Shown here: one piece after another, positions 23,151-33,254 of the stretch | Numbering within the stretch: position 1 is the first letter of the stretch | How the letters are laid out: each line of letters begins with the position of its first letter | DNA from: Fratercula arctica | Taxonomy: Eukaryota; Chordata; Aves; Charadriiformes; Alcidae | Assembly: GCA_947846985.1 (NCBI GenBank) | Contig: CANTUZ010000008.1 | Coordinates: 41,806,817 to 41,870,816 of the forward strand | Reading direction: 5' to 3' | DNA: 64,000 nucleotides | Position numbers and translations under genes: made by a program | Notes under the pieces: generated by a model | Databases searched by the model: none | Seen by the model: only the letters and a program-made list of their open reading frames with translations | What the model was told of the DNA's origin: nothing

Positions 23151-25074
23151 GATGTTGCTAGAAGTGAAACTACAGGATCAGTATATAAGCCATTTTCTTT
23201 GCATGAAAGTATTATAAATTCACCTGTTGCTCTGTCAGGATTTAGCTGATCAGTAAAAAATTTGGATTTTGCAAGCCAACCCGTGAGCGGGCACTGCATC
23301 TCCTGCACTTCTACCGGTGCAGACTTTGCTGTGCTGTGTGCGTTGAAATCAATGATCTCACCTGCTACAATCTGCTTATCAGATGGAACAGCAATGAAAA
23401 GAAAAAAAGGAATCTGCCTGACTGAATAAAACAGAAGAAGAAAATCGAAAATACGATAACGCCGTTTCAGAATTCAGGATAATTCAATTTATATGTGGTC
23501 ATTCCACCCAGAAAAGATGAGCTACGGAAGAGGGGATAGAGTAGATATAGATGCATTTAAAGCATGACAAAGATACAATTTTTAAGCCGTAACTCTTTGT
23601 AGGGTAGTCTATCACCAACAACAGCACAAAGTAACATACCTAGATTTGAAATGAGCTTTGCCATATTAGAAACTGAGTTCCCTGTCCCCATTTTTAAGGT
23701 CAGAAAAACACTGGTGATCGAGAAACAGAAAGTGCAGCTACACCACTGTAAAGGAAAAAACCAAATAATATATTTGAGCGTAGTTTCTAAGGAGAAACTA
23801 TCCTCTATAGTCCGAGGAAGCAACACAATCCCTGTGGAGAATAACCGATGAAAATTATTTTTAACAGTATACTTTTACAACACCATTTACATAAAACAGG
23901 TGTTGAAACTGCAGCAGCAGGTTCATACAATGACAGCGCTACAACCACTGCTATTGTTACAGCAGTTGTTACGCTAACAAAAGAAAAACCCATCTCAGCC
24001 CAACCAAACTGTATTTTAACTCTTCAAGGCCAGAAAGAGCAAGAGCCGTTATAGTTACCTACTGCTGTCTGTGTCTACACGCACACCCCAACTGGTCCTC
24101 AGGGCTAGAGTGTCCTTGGCCAGCACCAGCGCCAGACAGGAGATGGAGACACCATTTTAAACCCCTGGCTGTTACCCCAGAATTCCTCACATTTCCGGAT
24201 TTTGGCTAAAACTGCCATTCACAGGCCAAACTTCCGAGACACATGCAGGAATTTGTCCAACTATAACGTCTGCTGTTGCCACGAAAGCATCACTGTACAC
24301 ACGAACCAGGGCACCATGATGATGATGATTGTTCCCCACATCATCATTGAGAAGCTGCATAAAAACAATTAAAGATTCTAATTAACTCTCGGTCAATAGA
24401 GAACAGACTAGATGTTCTGTACCGACTTAAGGTCATTATTCTTTTGTCAAAAATTACTCTGAAGAATGGTAACTTGCTCATAATCATCACACACAGAGTT
24501 ATGAAATTCAATTCAGTGTACCGGCATGCCCAACGCAGGGTTGAACACTCATCATACAATTTATTTTTTTTCCTTTAAACAAGCGTTCTCTAATCAAACA
24601 AGCCTTTACTGAAAATGAGTTATACCAGGTCATAGTGTCAACCTCACTACAGTAGAAATAGCCAATACATCTCCCACAATCTGCAGCAGACCTATTTCAT
24701 GGACCTGACCGACAGGACCGGTTGAAATCCTGCCAGGTATCGAAAGCACTGATTAGAAAGTTCCCTTTCTTCCCACAAAAAGTCAGTGCTGACCCCAACC
24801 ACACTGTGTGTCTCAATTCACACATTTAAATAACAGACTTGACTTATAGCAGTTATATAAACTAATAATTCTCGTGTGATTTACACAGGCTCAACTGGTT
24901 ATTGATATAGCACTGTACTCTGCAAAAATACAAACCCTAGGGAGTACAAGTACTCTACAGAGATGCTACAGAAGATGACTTCCAACTACAAATCAGTTGA
25001 TTTGACTTCATCTTACAGTTGAGCATCGCCAAGACTTCACTCATCACTGGACAAAAGCTTTACCACGGGCAGAA

Positions 25075-25139
25075 CTTTGTGTCCGGAGATGGGACACAAA
25101 GCATCCCACGGGACACGTGCGCTTTCTGGACAGAAGCGC
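25075..25139. repeat. Two adjacent inverted repeats (hairpins)
   Basis: First hairpin: CTTTGTGTCC (25075-25084) pairs perfectly with GGACACAAAG (25092-25101) across a 7-base loop. Second hairpin: GCGCTTTCTG (25119-25128) pairs with CAGAAGCGC (25131-25139) with one bulged T and a 2-base loop. A palindromic ACACGTGT follows at 25152-25159. No known RNA family was recognised. Confidence 0.75.
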
Positions 25140-26158
25140 ATGCAGACATGCACACGTGTGTTTGGGCTTCATGCAAGAGCCTGCACGTCTATCCTGTCAC
25201 AAGAAGCAGCAGAGGAGGTACCGTGGGTGGAGATGTGGGCACTGGGCCAGCTGAGAAGTGCCATACGTAAAGCTGGTCTCAACAGAGAGGATGGCCCATT
25301 TTCTACTTATCCATTCCTCTTTATTCTTCTCCTGCGCGAGCTGTCAGTTTAAAGAGATTGAAAAGCCATCAAAGACAATGTAATTTCATTTATCCAGAAA
25401 TAAAATACATACCTGTCCCCTACAGCCATTAACAGCAGCACCATCATGAGCAAACTAATGGACTTGGACAGACTAGTCCCAAGGCTTTGTAGCAACAGAA
25501 ATGAAAGGAAGGAGGGCAGTTGGCTGTTGTGCAGAATTTGTCACTGGCAAACTGGGCTGCGTTTTTACAAGGAAGAAGCTGTCCACAAGCTGCTGCGGTG
25601 TTGCTGGAACAATGCTACTAGACTGCAGTTCACGTCCTCCCGAAACACAGTGTCAAGGGCAACATTGAGCAGATCTAGGCGGTCTAGTATTTTACAGATG
25701 ATTTCCACCTAAGCATGTCCCTAATTTTCTCATGACCATGCCGAAGTGAGTGATATAAACACATGAAGAAAGTTACCTAGAGCATCTCTTAAAAATAAAC
25801 ATTTATTTTAGTAAAACTGAAGAACACACAAGATCTATCACGCCCGATTCATGGGATATGGCAAAAATCCAATGACACAATGACTCAGGGCTTCTGCAAA
25901 CTAGGTCTCATACTAAAATACCAATAGCCTGAAACGCCCAAAGACAAAATATCAAATTGCTGCATGTTGCACCTAATTCTTGCAATATTTGAACCATCTT
26001 GGCAACTACACAATGCTACTTTAGGACTCCAGGAGTGACTCTACGAGTCTACACACTGCTTCTGGACAATGTTTTAAACTTATACACATAAGCATGAAAG
26101 AAACAAAATACTAACACTTAAAACTAAACATTTCAGCAATGCAGTTACGGCGACTATT

Positions 26159-26279
26159 GAATCACAGAACGTGTTGGGTTGGAAGGGACCTCTGAAGGCC
26201 ATCCAGTCCAACCCCCTGCAGTGAGCAGGGACATCTTCAACTAGATCAGGTTGCTCAGAGCCTCATCCAGCCTGGAACT
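26159..26279 (-). mobile_element. CR1 LINE fragment, 3' end only
   Basis: On the plus strand: GAATCACAGAACGTG, then 'GGGTTGGAAGGGACCTCTGA', 'CCAGTCCAACCCCCTGCAG' and 'CAACTAGATCAGGTTGCTCA', i.e. the complement of a CR1 3' end of the subfamily with 'AGCAACCTGATCTAGTTGAAG'. Only about 120 bases remain. The truncation point is near 26279, and an A16 run follows 15 bases later. Confidence 0.92.
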
Positions 26280-26294
26280 GCCACTCAAATGATT

Positions 26295-26310
26295 AAAAAA
26301 AAAAAAAAAA
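26295..26310. repeat. A16 homopolymer
   Basis: Uninterrupted A run just beyond the truncated 5' side of the CR1 copy. Because the CR1 is on the minus strand, this is not its tail. Confidence 0.9.
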
Positions 26311-27180
26311 TGTACATAAAAAGGTGGAAAGATGAAAGCTGATTCCTCAACCTCCTCGGAAAACCAAGTTTCAACCTGAGAACAAAATCAGCCTGAAGAT
26401 GTTTTGTTAACCAGTCATTTCCCAGCTTCTTATTATCCTACAGCACACACCTGATCTTGCCACCTTTATCCTCCAGAGATCTTGAAATACTTCAGATGCA
26501 GAACTGAGTCTGGACTAAGAGCACTGACTTTTGTAGAGTTATTACTGATTAATATGCCTATTTCTAAGGAAAGTTCATGTTATGTTCTCTTCCTTCTTTA
26601 ATTGGTGTCTTTTTGGTCAGAACATTTAATCTCTGGCACTTCAGATTCGTCGTACATGGCTTTATGATCTGCCCTCATGTAATTACATTCCATGCGCTTT
26701 CCACAGTTTGGATTGTTCAAAGCCAGAAATTTCATCTTTTATTTGACCTTAACAGATGTGGATTGGTCATTACTCCCCCAGGCCTTTCCATGTAAAGCAC
26801 ACTTAGACTCATTTTCATCATTCATCTTTCGCAGCAGCTGAAGTCGCAGTCAGCTCTTTTAATCTCACAAAAGGCCCTTTTAATAGCTTTTATATACAAA
26901 GTCCACGCCACTGAGCATGTACGACAAGCTTCATGGAAGAAACGGGGCTACAGCGTCCACAATGCCCTCTCCCTGTCAGGCGCAAGGTTGTCAGCCTGCT
27001 GCTCTGGCTGTCGCTGTGACAGGCAAGCCCTGCAGTGGTGACAGTTCTAGACAGCGTTTCATGCCACATCTCCCTTACTGTACCGTCAGCTTTAGTGCAT
27101 AAATGTTTTCTCCCTGGCTCATTGCTACCAGGAGCCTGTTAAATGGCTAACAGCTTGAGGAATGAGTTAGCTTTGCCTTA

Positions 27181-27200
27181 TTTTTCTTTCTTTCTTTCTT
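27181..27200. repeat. (TTTC)n microsatellite
   Basis: About four tandem TTTC units. Confidence 0.8.
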
Positions 27201-30019
27201 GAGTTGAAAACAAAATCAAGTTGATCAAATTCCCTAAAGGCAGATGAAAATAATTACATTTAGCAGCCAAAAAAAGCCCACCAAGGTAATTTAATTCAAT
27301 TTTATTAAACAAAATACTAGTGGCATAGATACTATGTTTAATTATGCTACAGCACAATGACACGTACCAAACCCATCAAATACGTCTTCATAAGTTTCAG
27401 CCTATATTGTTCCCGCAGTTTTGACTTACGGCATAAAATTTAAAAGATGTTACATAATATGGAAATGAAACCACATCACTGTCATAAATGAATGCACATA
27501 AATCCAAAACATATCCATTTCAACAGTTATGAGATATGAAGTGCAAGCTTCAGAAAATTCTAGTTACAGTCCCTGAAGTAACTGGAAATTAGATTAGCTG
27601 AACGTGCAAGAAGTAGCATGGGACTGGAACATGCAGTTTCTCATTCCCTTTTTGCACATTTGTAGCTGAAATCATGTAAAGCATCCGGGATACAACCACA
27701 CGCACAGCAGATTTTTAGTCTGCAACTTCGAATAGCTCTCGATCCTAGACACGAGACACTAAAGGGAACTACAAGGAAATTATTTCCGAAGTCTGAAAAT
27801 TAAACTTCCAGGAGGTATTACTGGACTTGGCTACTACAGCAACACAATTTTTATGTAGCACAGGAAACAGAAATACCTGATTTTTTTAAAAATAACCCTG
27901 AGTGGACCAAGCCAGCATGTTCTGCCAAAAACCTAAAAAGCCAACCTGACATGCTTTTCATCAAAACACATCAACAGAAGCACGCACAGGTACAGGCCAG
28001 CAGCTGTTAAAGTTCTGCAAGGTAGGTCCCCTTTACTTGCTGAATTTTAGTAAATTGCTTCCTTTCTTTTACTTTAAAGTTCTACATCAAAAAGAAAGCT
28101 TGTAATAATTCCAGTATTTGAGAAATAAAGATACAATTCTTGAAATACTTCAGTAAGAATACAGTACGTACGAAAACAAAAGCATTTTCAGGAGCAAAGG
28201 AACCTACGAAGCCCCGTTCCCTACAAATATCCCTTTCATTACTGACTGAAAACCAGCTCTAGTTCCTTCCCATTTTTCTGACATTAATAAAAGTTTGTTA
28301 ATGATACGTATTCTCTAGCATCAATAAATGTGGGATCACTGAGCAATCCTTCCCTGTTTGTGCACTTTACATAATCTTTCTTTTCTCCCTAATCTCATTT
28401 TTACATGGCTGCTGATTTCTGAAGTGACTGCAGTAACAGACAAACAGACTCACACACATCAAATAATTTCATAAATCTCCTTTTCTTCAGGAAATAAGAG
28501 TAGTTAAGTATGAATACTGTCAACAGAATTATATTGCTCATCAGCCACAAGTTTATTTCAATTTCCCTCCCAATTTCTTTCCTCCTCTGCTTGCTTACTC
28601 TTGCAAACTCTTGCTAAGAGAAATGAAACCCTAATTCAATTGTAAAAAAATTTTCTAATGACAGGTCATTAATCCCAGAAACTTAACATCCGATTAAATA
28701 AATTGTGTCATATGAGTACACTGCTATATTAATAGAAAGGATGCAGGATGCTGCCCTCTATTGAACAGCGGTGTCAACCCAGATAAGATGTCCATAGCCC
28801 AATGATGCTGCAGCAGAAGACACCAGCAGGGACTCATTATGTTTGCTCTTGAGCAGACTGCATTGTTTCTGTCCTTTTGTGCTTCTGAGCTACCTGCCTT
28901 TGCAGAGTCCTACAGCTCAGAGATGCCAGGTAGAGCCCTCGCCACATCTCATTTCAGAGCAGCAGACGCCTTTGGAGACCACCTCATCCTGTCCTGCGCT
29001 GGCCTAGAAAGCGGGCTTGGACCTGCCACCTCACTGAAGTTAGGAAAGATAATCCCAGTTACTGGGTATCCAATATGGCAACACTCTTCTCCAAAATAAG
29101 ATTTTGCCCTAGGTAAAGTTGTGGCATTAAGGTATTACTTTGCTGTCGGCGGTACAATCACAGACGGTAACTAACTGAAAGTAGGGTCACACTGCGTGGT
29201 AGTGGAACATCTTCTAATCAAGCTCCTTTCCCCAAGAACAAGAGACAGGGGAGCCCATGCTTCAGCAATAAGAAAAGCGTTATGAATGAAGTCAGGTCTG
29301 TGACTTTATTTTAATGCAATTACTTGTTAATTTAATATCTCCAAATCATTATTGCTCTGGGGCTTTTGCCTGTAACTCCATTAATTCTTCTCATTTTATT
29401 CAGCCTGTAGTGCGCTGAACAATATCATGCTAATGGAAAAGTTGCAACTATTTATTTTGTGCATTTCCTGCTGACTGAGGTTACGGCACCACGCAAGAAG
29501 TGTCAGTGTGATAGAATAAAATCCTGATAATGGCATGACATACAGTAAGAAGAGGCTGCAGTTCCATCAGCTGTCAGTGAGTTTTCGCCTTTTGTGTAAG
29601 CAGAAAGGGATTAAGCTGTTAAGTGAAAGCATGGCATTACTGAAAGCCTGTTTTCAATTTTCAACAAGAATTACACTGTTTTTCCATTACTGAGGTATTC
29701 CAAATTCCATTTAATTTACTTAACTATGAAATGCATACAGTCACGTTCTTACTGTTTAATCCAGCAACAGCTGTTTAAAATGCTCATTATAAACACGTTC
29801 AAAAACTTGGATGCATGGAGCTTTATAACAGAGATGAAAAATTAAGTGACTTTTCTGTAAAAAACTAAATTAAATCATATTATTTTGTACTACTAGGTCA
29901 TTTAAACATCGATAATATAAAGAGTAATGAATGAAGGAAAAGGTCACACCGCCAAGTTCTACAAGACCTTTATCCAAGGCAGGGACGTTCAATGAAAAAA
30001 AGACTAAAAAATAATAATT

Positions 30020-30034
30020 AAAAAAAAAAAAAAA
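30020..30034. repeat. A15 homopolymer
   Basis: Uninterrupted A run after an A-rich AATAATAATT phrase. Confidence 0.9.
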
Positions 30035-30196
30035 GAGTTAAAAGTGAAATAAGTTTTTATGTATCCACTTATTAGCGTATGACAATTCACCATACTATAT
30101 TACATTTTATTCAAGCCAAATGAAGCCTGGGGTAACACTGCTATGATGTTGCTTTCACAGGGCTAACAATGTACCAGTGTTCTGGCAATTTACTCC

Positions 30197-30247
30197 AAAC
30201 TGCAGTTAAACTGACTTCCGTAGCGCTACGGAAAGCTGCTGCAGTTT
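30197..30247. repeat. Nested near-perfect palindrome
   Basis: Inner core: an 18-bp perfect palindrome at 30216-30233 (TTCCGTAGC / GCTACGGAA, no spacer) containing three CpGs. Outer arms: AAACTGCAG (30197-30205) and its exact complement CTGCAGTTT (30239-30247), nearly concentric with the core. The left spacer is 10 bases and the right spacer 5. The sequence could extrude as a cruciform or fold as an RNA hairpin with an internal loop. It does not resemble the CR1 copy that begins about 85 bases downstream. Confidence 0.9.
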
Positions 30248-30330
30248 ATATTCAGTGGCCTTTATGAAACATATCAACACACCAACACAACTTTACAAAA
30301 CTACAAAGCCTCCAACCTATACAAGGTAAA

Positions 30331-30616
30331 AAGCGAGGGGGGGGGTCCGTCTCTTCTCCCAAGGAACAGGCCTCTAGTTGCACCAGGGGAGGGTTAGACT
30401 GGACATTAGGAACAATTTCTACACTGAAAGGGTTGTCAAGCCTTGGGACAGGCTGCCCAGGGCAGTGGTTGAGGCACCATCCCTGGAGGTGTTTAAAAGC
30501 CGGGCAGACACAGTGCTTAGAGATATGGGTTAGTGATGGGTTTGTCAGAGTCAGGTCGATGGTTGGACTCGATGATCTGAAAGGTCCCTCCCAACCTGGG
30601 CAGTTCCGTGATTCTA
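30331..30616 (+). mobile_element. CR1 LINE 3' fragment
   Basis: Plus-strand CR1 of about 285 bases. It shows the 'GTCTCTTCTCCCAAGGAACA' box, 'GGGAGGGTTAGACTGGACAT', 'GGACAGGCTGCCCAGGGCAG', 'CCATCCCTGGAGGTGTTTAA' and 'GGTTGGACTCGATGATCTGA', and a 3' end of GTGATTCTA followed by (ACA)n. A G9 run (30337-30345) lies in the 5' part. It is 5'-truncated near 30331. It belongs to the same subfamily as the copy at 31570-31670, which is on the other strand. Confidence 0.95.
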
Positions 30617-31569
30617 ACAACAACAACGTCAAAAAACAAGCAAATTCCATGAAACTTGTCATCTAATTATAAGAATCACCAACACTAGAATTGGCTTATT
30701 GCAAATAATCTCCAGTGTTTAAAGAGTTTATAGATTATAAGTAGGAGAACAGCTGATTTAGGACCACGTATTCCCTACTCATGCTACTGAATGACAGAAC
30801 AGACTACTCTGCTTCTTAAAGCCACTGTCACCGTTTTAAAAGCAACAGGCACCTTCCCTCTGCAAGAGCAGGTCTCCAGATACGAGACTTTGGAGGAATT
30901 TCTTTTTAATTAAATTAAGCAGAACTTCCCTATTAATAAAGATTATATTGCCTTTATCAAACATTCTTCCCCTCCAAACACACACATCCCTGTTACACAG
31001 GCAAGATACTCCTTACAGAAAATTTGTGTAAATCTTCAGAAAGCAAAAACTAAAGTCTATATAGTCTAACCTATCTTGTTAACAGAGACTTTACCACCTG
31101 AATTTCGTAAGCTTTCCCATTTTCTCAGGATGAGAAGCTGAGATTTCTCAACTCGTATACCTTTTGTGCCACTTAATTCACAGAAGTTCCCAAATGCCTC
31201 GAACATCCAATTTTTATAATGAAAGAGCTTTCATTTATCATCCAATCACCTTCCACTAACACTATTCTATTACTTTCAAACGCAATAAGAAGTATAAAAC
31301 ACTCTGTGGGGCTTATAACAGCATGGAATGAGGACCGTATTAAAGCTGGTGCCTCTTGACCCAGAAAAAAGTGCTCCCTGATTGCTCCTTTCACTGGGGG
31401 TAAGAACTGTCAGTCAGCCTGCTCAGAAGACGAACAAATCGCTCCAGAAGCAGCAGGTATTTAAGTCTTGCAAAAGGTTTGGAAACACGCGAGTTTCACC
31501 GCAAGTTAACATCTTAAATCAAGCTTAAAAACTGGGTTCATTATCTTGAAATCCTCCGCTCAACCAAGG
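30617..31569. other. AT-rich spacer between two inverted CR1 copies
   Basis: Unique AT-rich sequence; no gene or repeat recognised beyond the (AAC)n tail of the upstream CR1 at 30615-30627. Confidence 0.6.
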
Positions 31570-31670
31570 AGTCACAGAAGGTTGGAAGGGACCTTTCAGA
31601 TCATCGAGTCCAACCATCGACCGAACTCTGACAAACCCATCGCTAACCCATATCTCTAAGCACTGTGTCT
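31570..31670 (-). mobile_element. CR1 LINE fragment, 3' end only
   Basis: On the plus strand: AGTCACAGAAGGTTGGAAGG, then 'TTTCAGATCATCGAGTCCAA', 'CTGACAAACCCATCGCTAAC' and 'ATATCTCTAAGCACTGTGTC'. This is the complement of the last ~100 bases of the copy at 30331-30616, with few differences. The subfamily signature 'CTTAGAGATATGGGTTAGTG' is shared. It is cut off sharply at about 31670. Confidence 0.93.
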
Positions 31671-33226
31671 TGTATCTGATGTATAAACACTCCCAAACGC
31701 ATAGATGGGGGGAGGATAACCCTCCAAGTGACGTATGGAGGGCTTCTCTTCTCAGGTGAGTTGTTCCTCTTAGGCTTTATTTTCAAACATTTTGCTCCCA
31801 CTTAGTTATTTCTAAACCTTAATGTTATCTAAAAATTCTTTCATTTATATATTTTGTGTAGATAGGGAAAACAAAATGAGTATAAATGGCTGGGTTATCT
31901 TTACCATGCCTCTTGCGAATTTCTGTCCTTCTTCCATCAACAGATAGTGTTTAATCTACTAAACTTTGGCATAATTTAAAATAGCAGTAGTCTCAAAAGT
32001 CTTGCAGTTCTCTAGCATTTGGAATTTTTTTCTTCAGGGAGCCCATTAATCTTCACAAACAGGTCTCAAAGGGCTGTATTAATTAACAGATCCAAGTAAT
32101 CTACAAAAACTGAAATACTGCCAAACCACTCTGCACGTACTCCCAGCTCATTAAAAATACCAAAATCCTCAGTTTAACATTAAATAATTCCCACAGGACT
32201 TTCAAAAAAGTTTACACAAGTACGATATTTAAAAATTGTTTTAAATGCTAGGAAAATTTACTATGACTTACTATCACAATTACACATAATAAACCTTCTG
32301 GAGCTATTGGTTCTAACCTAAGTTATAACTGCGACTGTATAATAACGTGCTTCATTGGGATGTCCTTTCCATATGGATTTTGTGCTCCCATTGCCCCCTA
32401 ATTTTCATAGAGTATTTTACTCAACCTGTCCCAAAGAAAGGGATTGGCAAAGAATGGCAAAAATGTAGAAAAAGAGTCATTTCCCCTGAGCTTGAATCCA
32501 TTAGCTACCAGAGTCACTCCTTGCACTCTAATGAGGATTTCTTTTCAAGATACCAAGGAAGTCTCAGAATACGTGTTATTAAACAGTTATGTGGAAAATA
32601 ACAATACAGAAAAACTTTAAAGTCCTTTTCTGTTGCTGATCCTTCTCTCAACACAACCTTCACTAATCAATAGCCACAATTATTTCTTTAGCTATGCCAA
32701 ATTTCACAAGTATACTTGAAAAGGCCCCAGTTATCTTACTGGCAGTTTTTATCTTCACCTGACTCTATCTTTATTCACCACCAAAAATAAAGGTATATAG
32801 TACATAGTTATACTTTCCAGGGTAAAAAAGATAAAAATGCAACTTCCACTCATCAATTCAATCACAAAAAGCATTCATAAAATTTCTACAGAAATAGATT
32901 CAGCCTTACACCACGATTGATATGCAGTCTAGAGAGGATGAAGAGCTCCAGAAGCGATACTAAAATATGACAGGATACAATCCTAAAGAGATGAAGGAGC
33001 AAACAAGGCCAAGTGGGGTATCATTTAAACGTAATAACAGGTCGTGAAGGATGCCCATGGCGTAGAGATTATTTTAAAATACTCAGCACCTCCTGTGCAC
33101 AACCCAGTTTCATCTGTGTCCAAAGTTCCCAACACGACTCTACCCTTATTACAAAATTCAGGCATTAAACTAAGCAGTTTTTCTTTATAATCTGTCAAAA
33201 ATAAAACGTGTCTTCTTTTTAAGAAA

Positions 33227-33254
33227 AAACAAACAAACAAACAAACAAACAAAA
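33227..33254. repeat. (AAAC)6 microsatellite
   Basis: Six tandem AAAC units. Confidence 0.9.

Larger units (their letters stand above)
20101..26158. other. AT-rich non-coding stretch, part with conserved-element character
   Basis: No gene recognised. Positions 20130-20850 have no simple repeats and no CR1. They are dense in short AT-rich transcription-factor-like words and read like vertebrate conserved non-coding DNA, but I cannot align them here. TA/CA and A30 repeats and the 25.1 kb hairpins are listed separately. An (ATG)n run lies at 24316-24329, with the complementary ATCATCATTG about 13 bases further on. Confidence 0.5.
26311..30196. other. AT-rich non-coding stretch
   Basis: No gene recognised. 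Positions 28740-29060 have somewhat higher GC and an open frame of about 86 codons with no recognisable domain. Positions about 29280-29640 are repeat-free and dense in TAAT/ATTA words; they are a candidate conserved regulatory element (see findings). A (TTTC)n run is at 27181-27200 and an A15 run at 30020-30034. Confidence 0.55.

Noticed and set aside
28906..28929. Possible 24-base microexon with good acceptor and CAG-GTAGAG donor
   Set aside because: Such pairs of AG and GT over a short distance are very frequent by chance, and there is nothing to show reading-frame or conservation support.
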